Positions 9,901 through 16,060 of a stretch of DNA of 64,000 nucleotides are shown piece after piece. The stretch is from contig NZ_JAIULG010000004.1 in the NCBI RefSeq assembly GCF_020169415.1, positions 1 to 64,000 on the forward strand. The letters run 5' to 3'. Numbering within the stretch: the first letter of the stretch is position 1; the number at the start of each line of letters is the position of its first letter. A model generated the notes under the pieces. The model searched no databases, had not been told where the DNA came from, and was given only the letters and a program-made list of their open reading frames with translations. Origin of the DNA: Tsukamurella sp. M9C. Its GTDB lineage: Bacteria; Actinomycetota; Actinomycetes; Mycobacteriales; Mycobacteriaceae. Made by a program: the position numbers and the translations under genes.

Positions 9901-12507
9901 CTCGAAGCCGTCGATCTGGCGCGGCAGCAGCGCTTTGAAGCCACTGTTGCGGTACGCGGCGTCGTCGAGCCCGAAGGCGTCGTCGAGGCGCGAGAGCGTG
10001 AGTAGGCGCAGCGACGTGGAGCCGATGCCGTCGGGACCGGTGAGGGCCAGGGGCTCCTCGGCCATCCGGGTGAAGCCGCGGACGGCGTTGATGCCGTACG
10101 AGTGCCCGGCACCGTCGGAGCGCTCCTTGAACAGGCCCAGCAGCGGCACGTCGCGCTCCTCCGCCACGGAGGCCGCCCGTTCGTGCCAGTCGGAGTTCGC
10201 CTCCGCGATCCGCGCGAAGCCGACCCCGCCGACGGGGGCGTCCAGGTGCGGGAAGTAGCGGGACAGCACAGGATCCCGCGTGTCCAGGTAATTGGGCTCG
10301 AAGAACTGGCCGCCGATGTACGACTCCGCCGTGCACAGGCCCACCCGGCCCATCGTCTTGGCGAGCGACTTCTCCGCCGCCTTGCGGAACCGGTCGAAGG
10401 CGCGGTCCGTATCGGTGAGCTCGCCGGCGGGCGCCGCGTCGGCGGGGAACCGCTCCTCCGCCCGCAGCCGCGCCGAGAGGGAGTACACCGCGGACGCGCC
10501 GAATCCCAGCGCCGAGGCGATGTGATGCGAGGACGGCAACTGGCCGCTCTCGGCGAGGAGCGAGAGCCGCAGGCGCAGGCCGGTCTCGGTGAGCCGGACG
10601 TCCACGGCGGCGAGCGCGAGCAGGAGGGGGAGGGGCGCCTGCGCAGTGGAGACGCCGCGGTCGGTGAGCACGGCGATGCCGCCGCCGTCGCGGGCGAAGG
10701 CCTCGACGTCGTCGCACAGCCGCTCGACGGCCGCGAGCACCGCCTCGGCGTTCGCTTCCGCATCGTCGACGTCGGGGCGGTACAGCAGGTCGAAGTGCTG
10801 GACCGGGGTCACCTGCTGGTCGCGGAGTTTCACCATCTCCAGGTGGCTGAGGATCGGTGAGTCGATCACGATCTGCGGGGCGCGGTGGCCGTGTTCCGCG
10901 TTGCCCAGCGCCACCCGCATGCTCATGGCGTCGGCCTCGCGGATCGAGTCCAGCGGCGGGTTCGTCACCTGCGCGAAGCGCTGGGAGAAGTATTTCGCCA
11001 TGCCGCCCTCGTGGTCCGACAAGGCGTTGATCGCATTGCCGTAGCCCATCGCCGAGATCCGCTCCGCGCCGTCGGCCAGCATCGGGTCGAGCAGGAACCG
11101 GAAGCTCTCCTGGTTGAGCGAGTAGGCGACGTACCGGCCGTGCAGGCTGAGATCGCCCGGGTACCCGAGGGTCCCGGCGTCGCGCTGGATGGGCGGTGGC
11201 GCGATATCGGCGAGGTTCACGCGCGCGGCGCCGAGGAGTTCGGCGTAGTCGCGGCGCGCGGCCAGCAGGTCGAGTGCCTCGCGCGTACGGCGGACCCGAC
11301 CGTCGCCGGCCCGGTGATCCACGTAGAGCATGCCTCCGGCCTCGATGCGGCCGCGGTGTACCACCGAGTCCGCGGGGAACGGGACCTGCCCGGCCTCCGA
11401 GGCGACGACGACGTACTCCGCCGTTTCGACGGTGCGCAGCGGACGCAGGCCGAGCCGGTCCAGGCGCGCGCCGACCACATCACCGTCGGAGAAGATGAGC
11501 GCGGCCGGGCCGTCGTTCTTCTCCTCGCCGAGGGAGAAGTACTCGAGCATGTCCCGGACCGGTTGCGGCACCGTGCCGTCGTTCTCCCACGCCGGCGGCA
11601 TGAGCGAGACGACCGCCTCGACCAGGCCCAGCCCGTCGTCGAAGACCCGGCTCTGCAGCGACTGGTCGAGCCGGCTCGAATCCGACTGGCCGGGCGGACG
11701 GACGATGGTGCGCGCCTTGGCGCGGGCGACGGCATCGTCGGCCAGGCGGTTCTTGCGGTCCGTGTTGAGCTCGCCGTTGTGCGCCATCAGTCGGAACGGC
11801 TGAGCCATCGAGGGATGCGGCTCGGTGTTGGTGGAGAACCGCGTGTGGAAGTACAAGGTGCACACCGAGTGCCGCGGGTCCGAGAGGTCGGTGAAGTAGC
11901 GGATCACCTCGTCGGCATTGAGTCGCCCCTTGAGGGTCTGGGTGCGCGTGCTCAGTGACAGCGGGTACAGCCCGGCGAGATCCGGGGTGCCGTAGGCGAT
12001 CTGCTCGATCGCGAGGAGGGCCGCGTTCGCGGCGCGGTCCACGTCGATCCGCGGGACGCCCGACGGTGCCGTGAACACCCACTGCGTGACGGGGAGCTGG
12101 TAGTGGAGTGCCGCCGTGCGGATCGCGGAGGGGTCGACGGGGACGTCGCGCTCGGTGATCACCTCGAAGCCGTGGTCGGCGAGCGTCTCGCGGACGAGCG
12201 CCCGCGCAGCCGGTCCCTGCTCCGGGGCGGAGGGCAGGAAGAGGTTGGCGACGCCGAACCGGCCGCGCTGCAGCTCGCGGCCGGTGATGGCGCGGAAGAA
12301 CTCCACGGACAGGTCGACGTTGACCCCGGCCCCGTCGCCCACGCCCTCCGCGGACATGCCGCCGCGGTGGGGGATGGCGCACAGCGCGTGCTCGCCGTAG
12401 GCGATCACGTCGTGATGCTGGGTGCCGTCCTTGCGGGTGATGAAGCCGACGCCGCAGGCGCTCGACTCCCGGGTGGGGTCGTACAGACCGGTGCGTGGTT
12501 CGTTCAA
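6973..12507 (-). CDS. Enlarged glutamate synthase-like protein (GltB family)
   Basis: An 1844-residue protein with the GltB domain order. A class II glutamine amidotransferase has its catalytic Cys at 18 (SACGVGF, short propeptide). A central domain, an FMN-binding synthase domain and a GXGXG beta-helix (about 1480-1600) follow. The 3Fe-4S ligands are C1263, C1269 and C1273, spaced Cx5Cx3C; usual GltB has Cx5Cx4C. Normal GltB is about 1500 residues. The extra length is an insertion before the FMN domain and a C-terminal extension of over 200 residues. There is no GltD gene; a diflavin reductase overlaps the 3' end by 4 nt. The start is TTG, with only a weak GAG-rich leader, behind an iron box. 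The true acceptor could differ from 2-oxoglutarate. Confidence 0.85.
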   Translation of the reverse strand: MNEPRTGLYDPTRESSACGVGFITRKDGTQHHDVIAYGEHALCAIPHRGGMSAEGVGDGAGVNVDLSVEFFRAITGRELQRGRFGVANLFLPSAPEQGPAARALVRETLADHGFEVITERDVPVDPSAIRTAALHYQLPVTQWVFTAPSGVPRIDVDRAANAALLAIEQIAYGTPDLAGLYPLSLSTRTQTLKGRLNADEVIRYFTDLSDPRHSVCTLYFHTRFSTNTEPHPSMAQPFRLMAHNGELNTDRKNRLADDAVARAKARTIVRPPGQSDSSRLDQSLQSRVFDDGLGLVEAVVSLMPPAWENDGTVPQPVRDMLEYFSLGEEKNDGPAALIFSDGDVVGARLDRLGLRPLRTVETAEYVVVASEAGQVPFPADSVVHRGRIEAGGMLYVDHRAGDGRVRRTREALDLLAARRDYAELLGAARVNLADIAPPPIQRDAGTLGYPGDLSLHGRYVAYSLNQESFRFLLDPMLADGAERISAMGYGNAINALSDHEGGMAKYFSQRFAQVTNPPLDSIREADAMSMRVALGNAEHGHRAPQIVIDSPILSHLEMVKLRDQQVTPVQHFDLLYRPDVDDAEANAEAVLAAVERLCDDVEAFARDGGGIAVLTDRGVSTAQAPLPLLLALAAVDVRLTETGLRLRLSLLAESGQLPSSHHIASALGFGASAVYSLSARLRAEERFPADAAPAGELTDTDRAFDRFRKAAEKSLAKTMGRVGLCTAESYIGGQFFEPNYLDTRDPVLSRYFPHLDAPVGGVGFARIAEANSDWHERAASVAEERDVPLLGLFKERSDGAGHSYGINAVRGFTRMAEEPLALTGPDGIGSTSLRLLTLSRLDDAFGLDDAAYRNSGFKALLPRQIDGFEITDGYREFLAATLVERERRPSALRDVLALPADVTMLTTAQEFHRELARFSLEGNASLPTRGLTVDTAPDGRFVVRLTDTPEHQADTAYAGFAQFLRELFADEVEVETSPDAGAVIAATGRAHTYLTLLCTAPRSLRLDEVQPAHEITRTLASGAMSHGALVATAHEAVAHGTNMVGGMSNCGEGGEHRTRYGTIRGSRIKQFASGRFGIWSGYLADPMLEELEIKIGQGAKPGEGGQLPGPKVTVDIAAARGGTPGIELISPPPHHDTYSIEDLAQLIHDCKAARVRVIVKLVSSEGIGTIAVGVAKAGADVINVAGNTGGTGAAAVTSLKYAGRSAEIGVAEVHQALVANGLRDKVTLRCSGAHQTGGDVVVSALLGGDSFEFGTTALMMLKCVMAKNCNLKCPAGLTTNPEVFDGDPRALAQYLLNIAHDVRTLLARLGLRSLREARGRTDLLQLLEHPAAVGHLDVRAMLHAPAPRTVVDPVYLEKDYAVDDRLLAEVRNRLLDGGAESITVDDVALANPNKSVGGQLAVDLERLLNHPAADQRGAFTGVPVPDGHPAVLTDERGRRFLADGAVVVRSHGSAGQSFGVFCTDGMDLQHTGTANDGVAKSQCGGRVVVRSPGGGGADAGANVLIGNFALFGATGGRTFVQGEAGDRFAVRNSGATAVVEGVGEYCCEYMTGGAVLNLGGFGKGLGNGMSGGFVYQYDPEGRAAGAASSSLHVESLVGPHTPPFHEVAVRAMLAWHAEATGSPLAARLLADWAGTRDNIVVGTPLALMHYQDAEHIWAAHGRKELLDELAGSVAADRLREFKRSLRAGTPVGGGTAPRFGDTRSPHAFSLLSSFTVLSLAQEVAAERVPGATGHDDPRVSARARNLVLTEDFAVRQRITKYLRARLDTFEDAELAALIATKRLGDYTTSLEERNVLSMDAPGTYGWILHHRARNAAALDGAAVNAMLVEGAMPDLVRFAKETLA

Positions 12508-12545
12508 CGGATCACTCTCACTCGGGGCGCGGTACCTGAAGTGAG

Positions 12546-12564
12546 AACGGTAAGGCTAACCTTA
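12546..12564 (-). promoter_or_regulatory. Candidate iron box before the glutamate synthase-like operon
   Basis: The plus strand reads AACGGTAAGGCTAACCTTA, matching 14 of 19 positions of the IdeR/DtxR consensus, with AGGCTAACCT intact. It lies about 40 nt upstream of the TTG start at 12507, in the promoter region of the minus-strand operon. It suggests iron-dependent repression of the glutamate synthase-like, diflavin reductase and HemS-like genes together. Confidence 0.62.
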
Positions 12565-12650
12565 GGATTGCGCCATGTGGGGTCGGTCACCCTTCGACGG
12601 CGCAAGTTCGTGTTGATGGATGCAATGTGGTGAACAGTTAACATTTCGGC

Positions 12651-12851
12651 ATGGGTGACGAGCCGGACAACGAGCGGTGGACCGACGGTCTGTGGCTGCT
12701 CCTGATCTTCCTTGCGTTCATCGCGGTCATCGCGCTCGGCGTGAAGGCATGGGCTTCCGGGCATAAGGTCGGCTTTTCGATCCTCGTTCTCGCCGGATGC
12801 ACCCTGTTCGGGCTTGAGCGGGTCGCCGTCGCGATCCGTCGCAAGTGGTGA
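12651..12851 (+). CDS. Small membrane protein, function unknown
   Basis: A 66-residue protein with a charged N-terminus, two hydrophobic segments (about residues 14-33 and 40-52) and a basic C-terminus (RRKW). TAACAT (12639-12644) ends 6 nt before the ATG, the same spacing as in the other leaderless genes of the window. The next small membrane protein gene starts 7 nt after its end, so the two are probably co-transcribed. No family is recognised. Confidence 0.5.
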   Translation: MGDEPDNERWTDGLWLLLIFLAFIAVIALGVKAWASGHKVGFSILVLAGCTLFGLERVAVAIRRKW

Positions 12852-12857
12852 TGCGCC

Positions 12858-13280
12858 GTGAGCGCGGAACGGGTGTGGCGGTGGGGCTTGGTGCTCGTCG
12901 TTGTCGCCCTCGTCGTCCGTGGTCACGCCTGGCGGATCGGGCCGCGGCCCGACATTCAATCCGGGTGGCGCTATGACGGGAGTCTGTGGGAGCGCCTCCG
13001 CGAGACCTGGGACTGCTATGGGTGGGTTGTCACAGGCGCCCTCGCGGTGATTTTCGCGGCGATGGTGGCGATCGAGCGGCGAAGGGGTTTCAGTGCGGCT
13101 GCGGTTCTGAATCTGCTGGTCGCGGCGACGTCGGCGCTCCTGTTCATCCATGCCGTGTACGTGCTGTACCTCGAGCCGCTCACGGTCGCCGTCCTGACTG
13201 CCGTCCTCGTTGCGATCATGGTGCTTGTGGACAAGCTGGGACCGCACGTGGCGGCCTGGGCCGCGCGTCCGCCGAAGTAG
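12858..13280 (+). CDS. Multi-TM membrane protein, function unknown
   Basis: A 140-residue protein with four hydrophobic segments: near residues 8-22, one in the WVVTGALAVIFAAMV region, one in the AAVLNLLVAATSALLFIHAVY region, and one in the LTVAVLTAVLVAIMVLV region. The GTG start lies 7 nt after the end of the preceding small membrane protein gene. It ends just before the terminator-like hairpin and the truncated tRNA repeat that mark the left edge of the mini-island. No known domain is recognised, and its job is unknown. Confidence 0.5.
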   Translation: MSAERVWRWGLVLVVVALVVRGHAWRIGPRPDIQSGWRYDGSLWERLRETWDCYGWVVTGALAVIFAAMVAIERRRGFSAAAVLNLLVAATSALLFIHAVYVLYLEPLTVAVLTAVLVAIMVLVDKLGPHVAAWAARPPK

Positions 13281-13306
13281 CGCACGGAGGTCGGTGTCGG
13301 AATGAC

Positions 13307-13348
13307 GAAGGCCGGTCGACCAGCATTTCTGCTGATCAACCGGCCTTC
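13307..13348. terminator. Terminator-like hairpin, left copy
   Basis: GAAGGCCGGT...ACCGGCCTTC forms a long stem. It is an imperfect copy of the hairpin downstream of tRNA-His at 15836-15877, so it belongs to the duplicated attachment region. It can also end transcription of the small membrane protein genes to its left. Confidence 0.65.
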
Positions 13349-13353
13349 ACCGA

Positions 13354-13384
13354 TTGGGGTGGATGACGGGACTCGAACCCGCGA
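13354..13384. repeat. Direct repeat / att site, left copy (3' end of tRNA-His)
   Basis: This 31-nt block is identical to 15883-15913. It covers CCA, the acceptor 3' strand and most of the T arm of tRNA-His, then diverges at 13385. The rest of the tRNA is absent here, which is the classic left-over of site-specific integration into a tRNA 3' end. The two copies lie 2529 nt apart. Confidence 0.85.
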
Positions 13385-13560
13385 TCATGGCGGTAGGTAT
13401 GCCGGGGATGAGTGACCAGAGGACGGGGTGTTTCCACGAGGACCACCAGGGGGTCAGCTTGCTCATGGACTGATGCTAGATCGACCGCCCGACCCGTTTG
13501 CGGGATGCAGGATTCGCTAGCCGGCTCTTTGGGGTCGTGAACTTCTGCTAGGTTCCGAGC

Positions 13561-13761
13561 ATGAGCGAACCGAGCAACCAGGCCGCAGCCAGACCGCCAG
13601 TGATCACCGCCGCATGGATCGTGTTTTTCGGACTCGTACTGCTTGGTGTCATGATCTGGCAGCCGTGGGCGACTCCGAAGTGGGCGGACGTGGAGACCAG
13701 TGACGGACGACAAACGAACTCGATGTGCACCGTCTACAAGTTCTCTGTGGATTGCAGGTAG
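13561..13761 (+). CDS. Small single-TM protein, island paralogue 1
   Basis: A 66-residue protein: a polar N-terminus, one TM helix (about residues 17-35), then MIWQPWATP and a short tail with two Cys eight residues apart (CTVYKFSVDC). The TM-exit motif and Cys pair recur in the genes at 13768 and 14125, so these are paralogues. TAGGTT (13549-13554) ends 6 nt before the ATG, indicating a leaderless transcript that probably runs through all five small plus-strand genes. The tail is probably extracytoplasmic with a disulfide; this is inference. No known family. Confidence 0.6.
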   Translation: MSEPSNQAAARPPVITAAWIVFFGLVLLGVMIWQPWATPKWADVETSDGRQTNSMCTVYKFSVDCR

Positions 13762-13767
13762 GCGATC

Positions 13768-13965
13768 ATGAGTGATCTTCAAGCGTTGGCGCTGGTCAAA
13801 TCCATCCGGTTCGCCGCTGTGGTGCTCGGCGTGTCCATGATCCTGTTGGGTCTGATGGTGTGGCAGCCCTGGGCGTCGCCCGGTCTCGCAATGGTGGAGT
13901 CGAAAACGCTGACTGATCGCGCCTGTGTGACGTACAAGGATGCCGTTACCTGTAAGTGGGAATGA
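13768..13965 (+). CDS. Small single-TM protein, island paralogue 2
   Basis: A 65-residue protein starting 6 nt after the end of paralogue 1. One TM helix (about residues 13-33) is followed by MVWQPWASP and the tail CVTYKDAVTC, with the same Cx8C spacing as its two relatives. The stop overlaps the start of a 40-41-residue ORF, giving a tightly packed operon. Function unknown; small membrane proteins of this kind on mobile elements sometimes act in superinfection exclusion or as toxins, but nothing here shows that. Confidence 0.6.
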   Translation: MSDLQALALVKSIRFAAVVLGVSMILLGLMVWQPWASPGLAMVESKTLTDRACVTYKDAVTCKWE

Positions 13966-14087
13966 TGGTGGATCCCGACGCGATGACGGACGATGAGCTG
14001 ATGGATGAGTTCCTACGTGAGCATCCCGGCGCTGACGACCGTATGCGGCTGGCTCTGTGGTTGGGGCGGAAGGTTTCGCCTGAGTAG
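13962..14087 (+). CDS. Tiny acidic protein (41 aa), function unknown
   Basis: ATG at 13962 overlaps the stop of paralogue 2 as ATGA; a second in-frame ATG follows at 13965. The product is short, soluble and acidic at the front (TDDELMDEFLREHPG) with a basic end (LWLGRKVSPE), and looks helical. The four-base overlap and codon use like its neighbours argue that it is real. No family is recognised. Confidence 0.45.
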   Translation: MMVDPDAMTDDELMDEFLREHPGADDRMRLALWLGRKVSPE

Positions 14088-14124
14088 CGGCTCGACTCGC
14101 GATGCACGCTGGTAATCTCCACGT

Positions 14125-14355
14125 ATGACGAACCCGAACCTGCCGCCGCCTCTTCCTCCGCAGATGCGTCCCGTACCGCTGCGCCGTCAGCCGGTCGTGG
14201 TCGCAGCGTTGATCGTGTTCGTGGGCCTGATCATTGCGGGGTTGATGGTGTGGCAGCCAGGGGCGGCACCTGAGTCGGGCCTCGTGAACACTGGCTTCGA
14301 TCAGACGCGGTGTGTGACCTACAAGGACTCCGTTACCTGCGCTTGGTCGAAGTAG
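14125..14355 (+). CDS. Small single-TM protein, island paralogue 3
   Basis: A 76-residue protein with a Pro-rich N-terminus (NLPPPLPPQ), one TM helix (about residues 25-43), then LMVWQPGAAP and the tail CVTYKDSVTC with Cx8C spacing. The tail is nearly the same as that of paralogue 2, while the N-termini differ, so the tail is the conserved functional part. TAATCT (14113-14118) ends 6 nt before the ATG, so it may have its own leaderless promoter. The next small gene begins 7 nt after its stop. Confidence 0.6.
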   Translation: MTNPNLPPPLPPQMRPVPLRRQPVVVAALIVFVGLIIAGLMVWQPGAAPESGLVNTGFDQTRCVTYKDSVTCAWSK

Positions 14356-14362
14356 TTGCCTT

Positions 14363-14560
14363 ATGAAGAGACTGCTAAGGCGGCTGTGGGGTAAGTCGTG
14401 GTGGTCCACGCCGCTGCTAACTGTGTGCGTGCTGCTCGTGGCGCTTCCGGCTGACCGGTGGTGGAAGGTTTTGCTGCTTGTCGCTTTCCTCGGGACTGTT
14501 GGTTATGAAGGATTCGAGGGCTGGCGAAATTCGAAACCCGAGGATCAATCGGACACATGA
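14363..14560 (+). CDS. Small membrane protein, function unknown
   Basis: A 65-residue protein with a very basic, Trp-rich start (MKRLLRRLWGKSWW), two closely spaced hydrophobic segments (about residues 16-30 and 33-48) and an acidic tail (KPEDQSDT). It follows paralogue 3 by 7 nt and is the last gene of the plus-strand island operon. It does not share the WQP...Cx8C pattern. No known family. Confidence 0.5.
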   Translation: MKRLLRRLWGKSWWSTPLLTVCVLLVALPADRWWKVLLLVAFLGTVGYEGFEGWRNSKPEDQSDT

Positions 14561-14614
14561 ATAGCGCCCCGCTCTGGATGAACTGAGCGGGGCGCATTTC
14601 GTCGCTGTGGAGTT

Positions 14615-14920
14615 CTACCGGTTGTTGTAGGCGTCCACTACCTCGTGCGAGATACGCCCACGCTCCGACACCTTCAAACCGTTCTTGCCCGCCCACTCAC
14701 GGATTGCCTTTGACTGCTCACGGTCGATGCTCGTGCGGGTAGTCGAGGCGGCAGCGGGACGACCACGGGACTTCCGGCCACCCATCCTGCGACCGGCACT
14801 CGTGTACGCGCTCAGGCTGTCTCGGAGCTTCTTAGCGTTCTTCGAAGACAGGTCGATTTCGTAGGTCACGCCGTCTAGGGCGAACTCCATGGTTTCGTCT
14901 GCGGTGAGGGTGGTCGTCAA
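14615..14920 (-). CDS. lsr2: Lsr2-family nucleoid protein, N-terminus frameshifted
   Basis: The 101-residue frame contains the Lsr2 core: [20 protein letters not shown], a basic linker with RGRP, and the C-terminal DNA-binding part [17 protein letters not shown] ending [15 protein letters not shown]. Lsr2 is an H-NS-like protein that bridges AT-rich DNA and silences acquired genes. The usual start [12 protein letters not shown] is present upstream from an ATG at 14957 but in another frame, with the shift near 14915-14925. As it stands, translation could begin only at a TTG at 14920, which would lose the first beta strand needed for oligomers. It is an island gene; a core-genome lsr2 should exist elsewhere. 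Confidence 0.8.
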   Translation of the reverse strand: MTTTLTADETMEFALDGVTYEIDLSSKNAKKLRDSLSAYTSAGRRMGGRKSRGRPAAASTTRTSIDREQSKAIREWAGKNGLKVSERGRISHEVVDAYNNR

Positions 14921-14957
14921 TGTCGTCGGTGAGGGTGACGACCACTTTGCGTGCCAT

Positions 14958-15311
14958 TAGAGGTTCCTATCATTTCGTTGTGAATGGTGGTGGGTACGTT
15001 CAAAGCCAAAGGGATCATTACGTGATGCTGGCCTTGCAAGGTGCCCCACCCCGGAATATCGCCCCGAAACCAAAGCCGCTATCGGTTCACGCCAACACAA
15101 GTAGACCCTTACCGTTTTCGGCAAGCGTCAAGGTTGGCACCTGACCGGCGTCGATCATTCGCGGGACTGGTGGCCTACGCCCAAGTTCGTAGGACTCTGC
15201 TACTCGGGGCAGGTCGGTTAGCGTCGGACTCTGCAATAGCGACGTGGCGCCCTCACCACGGCTCGAACGTGGATGCCAGCCAGCAGGGCGGGGGAGACAG
15301 CTACACGGCTG
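14958..15311. other. Non-coding stretch inside the mini-island
   Basis: About 350 nt with no ORF I would support on either strand. The first part (to about 15140) is relatively AT-rich and presumably holds the promoter of the Lsr2-like gene. The overlapping short plus-strand frames lack start signals and plausible composition. No iterons or clear origin structure are seen. Confidence 0.5.
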
Positions 15312-15563
15312 TCAGAGGGCGGATGGGACCGCGTACAAGGTGGCGCGGGGGAGTAGGAACACCCATCGGGTGCGGTGAGATCCGCCGGGCGCATCGACCA
15401 GCTCGGTACGGATCGGCATACCGGCGTCGACGTAGCCGGATCGGTGGGCTTCGCGGTCAGCGTGCTCACGAGCCACGAGATCGAGGAACGGACCCGGCCA
15501 CCGCGGATCATGAGTGAACGTCACGGCGAGCGTGGATCGGGTGAGCTGAAGGTGGAGGTTCAC
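15312..15563 (-). CDS. Small hypothetical protein of the mini-island
   Basis: An 83-residue protein without TM segments. The GTG start at 15563 overlaps the stop of the upstream 32-residue gene as GTGA, a strong sign of translational coupling. It has short motifs such as FTHDPRWPGPFLDLVAREHAD and a GSHRTRWVFLLPRATL end but no family that I recognise. It lies near the right edge of the island, reading away from the tRNA. The overlapping frame ending at 15218 is judged a shadow. Confidence 0.5.
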   Translation of the reverse strand: MNLHLQLTRSTLAVTFTHDPRWPGPFLDLVAREHADREAHRSGYVDAGMPIRTELVDAPGGSHRTRWVFLLPRATLYAVPSAL

Positions 15564-15658
15564 GCGAACACCATCCAGGCGAGCGTCACGAAGGCGTACA
15601 CGGCGGCGTACGTGACCAGCACGAGGATGAGGGCGCCGAGGAATTGACGGGCAGCCAT
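15560..15658 (-). CDS. 32-aa single-TM micro-protein
   Basis: ATG at 15658 opens a 32-residue frame that is almost entirely one TM helix (FLGALILVLVTYAAVYAFVT). It ends at 15560 in a GTGA overlap with the next gene. It has no Shine-Dalgarno sequence. The overlap is the main reason to believe it is real. Function unknown. Confidence 0.42.
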   Translation of the reverse strand: MAARQFLGALILVLVTYAAVYAFVTLAWMVFA

Positions 15659-15835
15659 GCGTGCCCGAGATACAGTTGCGTCATGCATGAGCGGGTCTAG
15701 TCCGTTCGTGTCCAGACCCCGGACCAGGTGCGCCAACACCTACCGGGGTCGATCTAATTGGACACCCGAAGATCGTGCGCAAGGATGCGCTAAGGATGCG
15801 CGGCCCGAATCTGCCGAACTACCGCAGAAACGAAA

Positions 15836-15877
15836 GAAGGCCGGTCAACCAGCATTCACGCTGGTCAACCGGCCTTC
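15836..15877 (-). terminator. Terminator hairpin downstream of tRNA-His
   Basis: A long GC-rich stem-loop (GAAGGCCGGT...ACCGGCCTTC) starts 7 nt beyond the CCA end of tRNA-His. A diverged copy stands at 13307-13348 at the other end of the island. Confidence 0.7.
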
Positions 15878-15882
15878 TCCAC

Positions 15883-15913
15883 TTGGGGTGGATGACGGGA
15901 CTCGAACCCGCGA
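15883..15913. repeat. Direct repeat / att site, right copy (within tRNA-His)
   Basis: A 31-nt block identical to 13354-13384, here inside the intact tRNA-His gene (CCA end, acceptor 3' strand and T arm). It marks the tRNA-side junction of the mini-island. Confidence 0.85.
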
Positions 15914-15959
15914 CAGCCAGAATCACAATCTGGTGCTCTACCAACTGAACTACACCCAC
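15884..15959 (-). tRNA. tRNA-His (GTG)
   Basis: The minus strand folds into a full cloverleaf. The acceptor stem GTGGGTG pairs with CATCCAC, the anticodon loop TTGTGAT gives anticodon GTG, and the T arm is GCGGG-TTCGAGT-CCCGT. CCA is encoded at 15884-15886. A G at 15960 faces the discriminator C, as expected for the extra G-1 of tRNA-His. It lies next to the oligoribonuclease gene, an arrangement I remember from mycobacteria. Its 3' end is the island target. Confidence 0.93.
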
Positions 15960-16060
15960 CAGGTGCCTGGGATCGCCAGGCTCGAAGAACTTTACCCGAC
16001 GGTTCCGGCGGAATCCAATCGGTATGGCCTCCACCCCGTCGAGCGCGGTGACCAGCGGAT

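Larger units (their letters stand above)
13354..15913. mobile_element. Integrase-less mini-island in tRNA-His
   Basis: About 2.5 kb bounded by the 31-nt direct repeat at 13354-13384 and 15883-15913. Within it are only small ORFs: five on the plus strand (13561-14560), an Lsr2 paralogue on the minus strand, and two coupled small genes on the minus strand (15312-15658). Base composition is visibly less GC-rich than the flanks. There is no integrase, transposase or replication gene, so it is either a satellite mobilised in trans or the residue of a larger element. Confidence 0.75.

Noticed and set aside
13354-13384. Second tRNA gene or tRNA pseudogene
   Set aside because: Only the 3' end of tRNA-His is present; it is better explained as the att duplication of the island.
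14920-15144. 74-codon plus-strand frame opposite the Lsr2 start
   Set aside because: No start signal, atypical composition and overlap with the Lsr2-like coding region; no second line of support.
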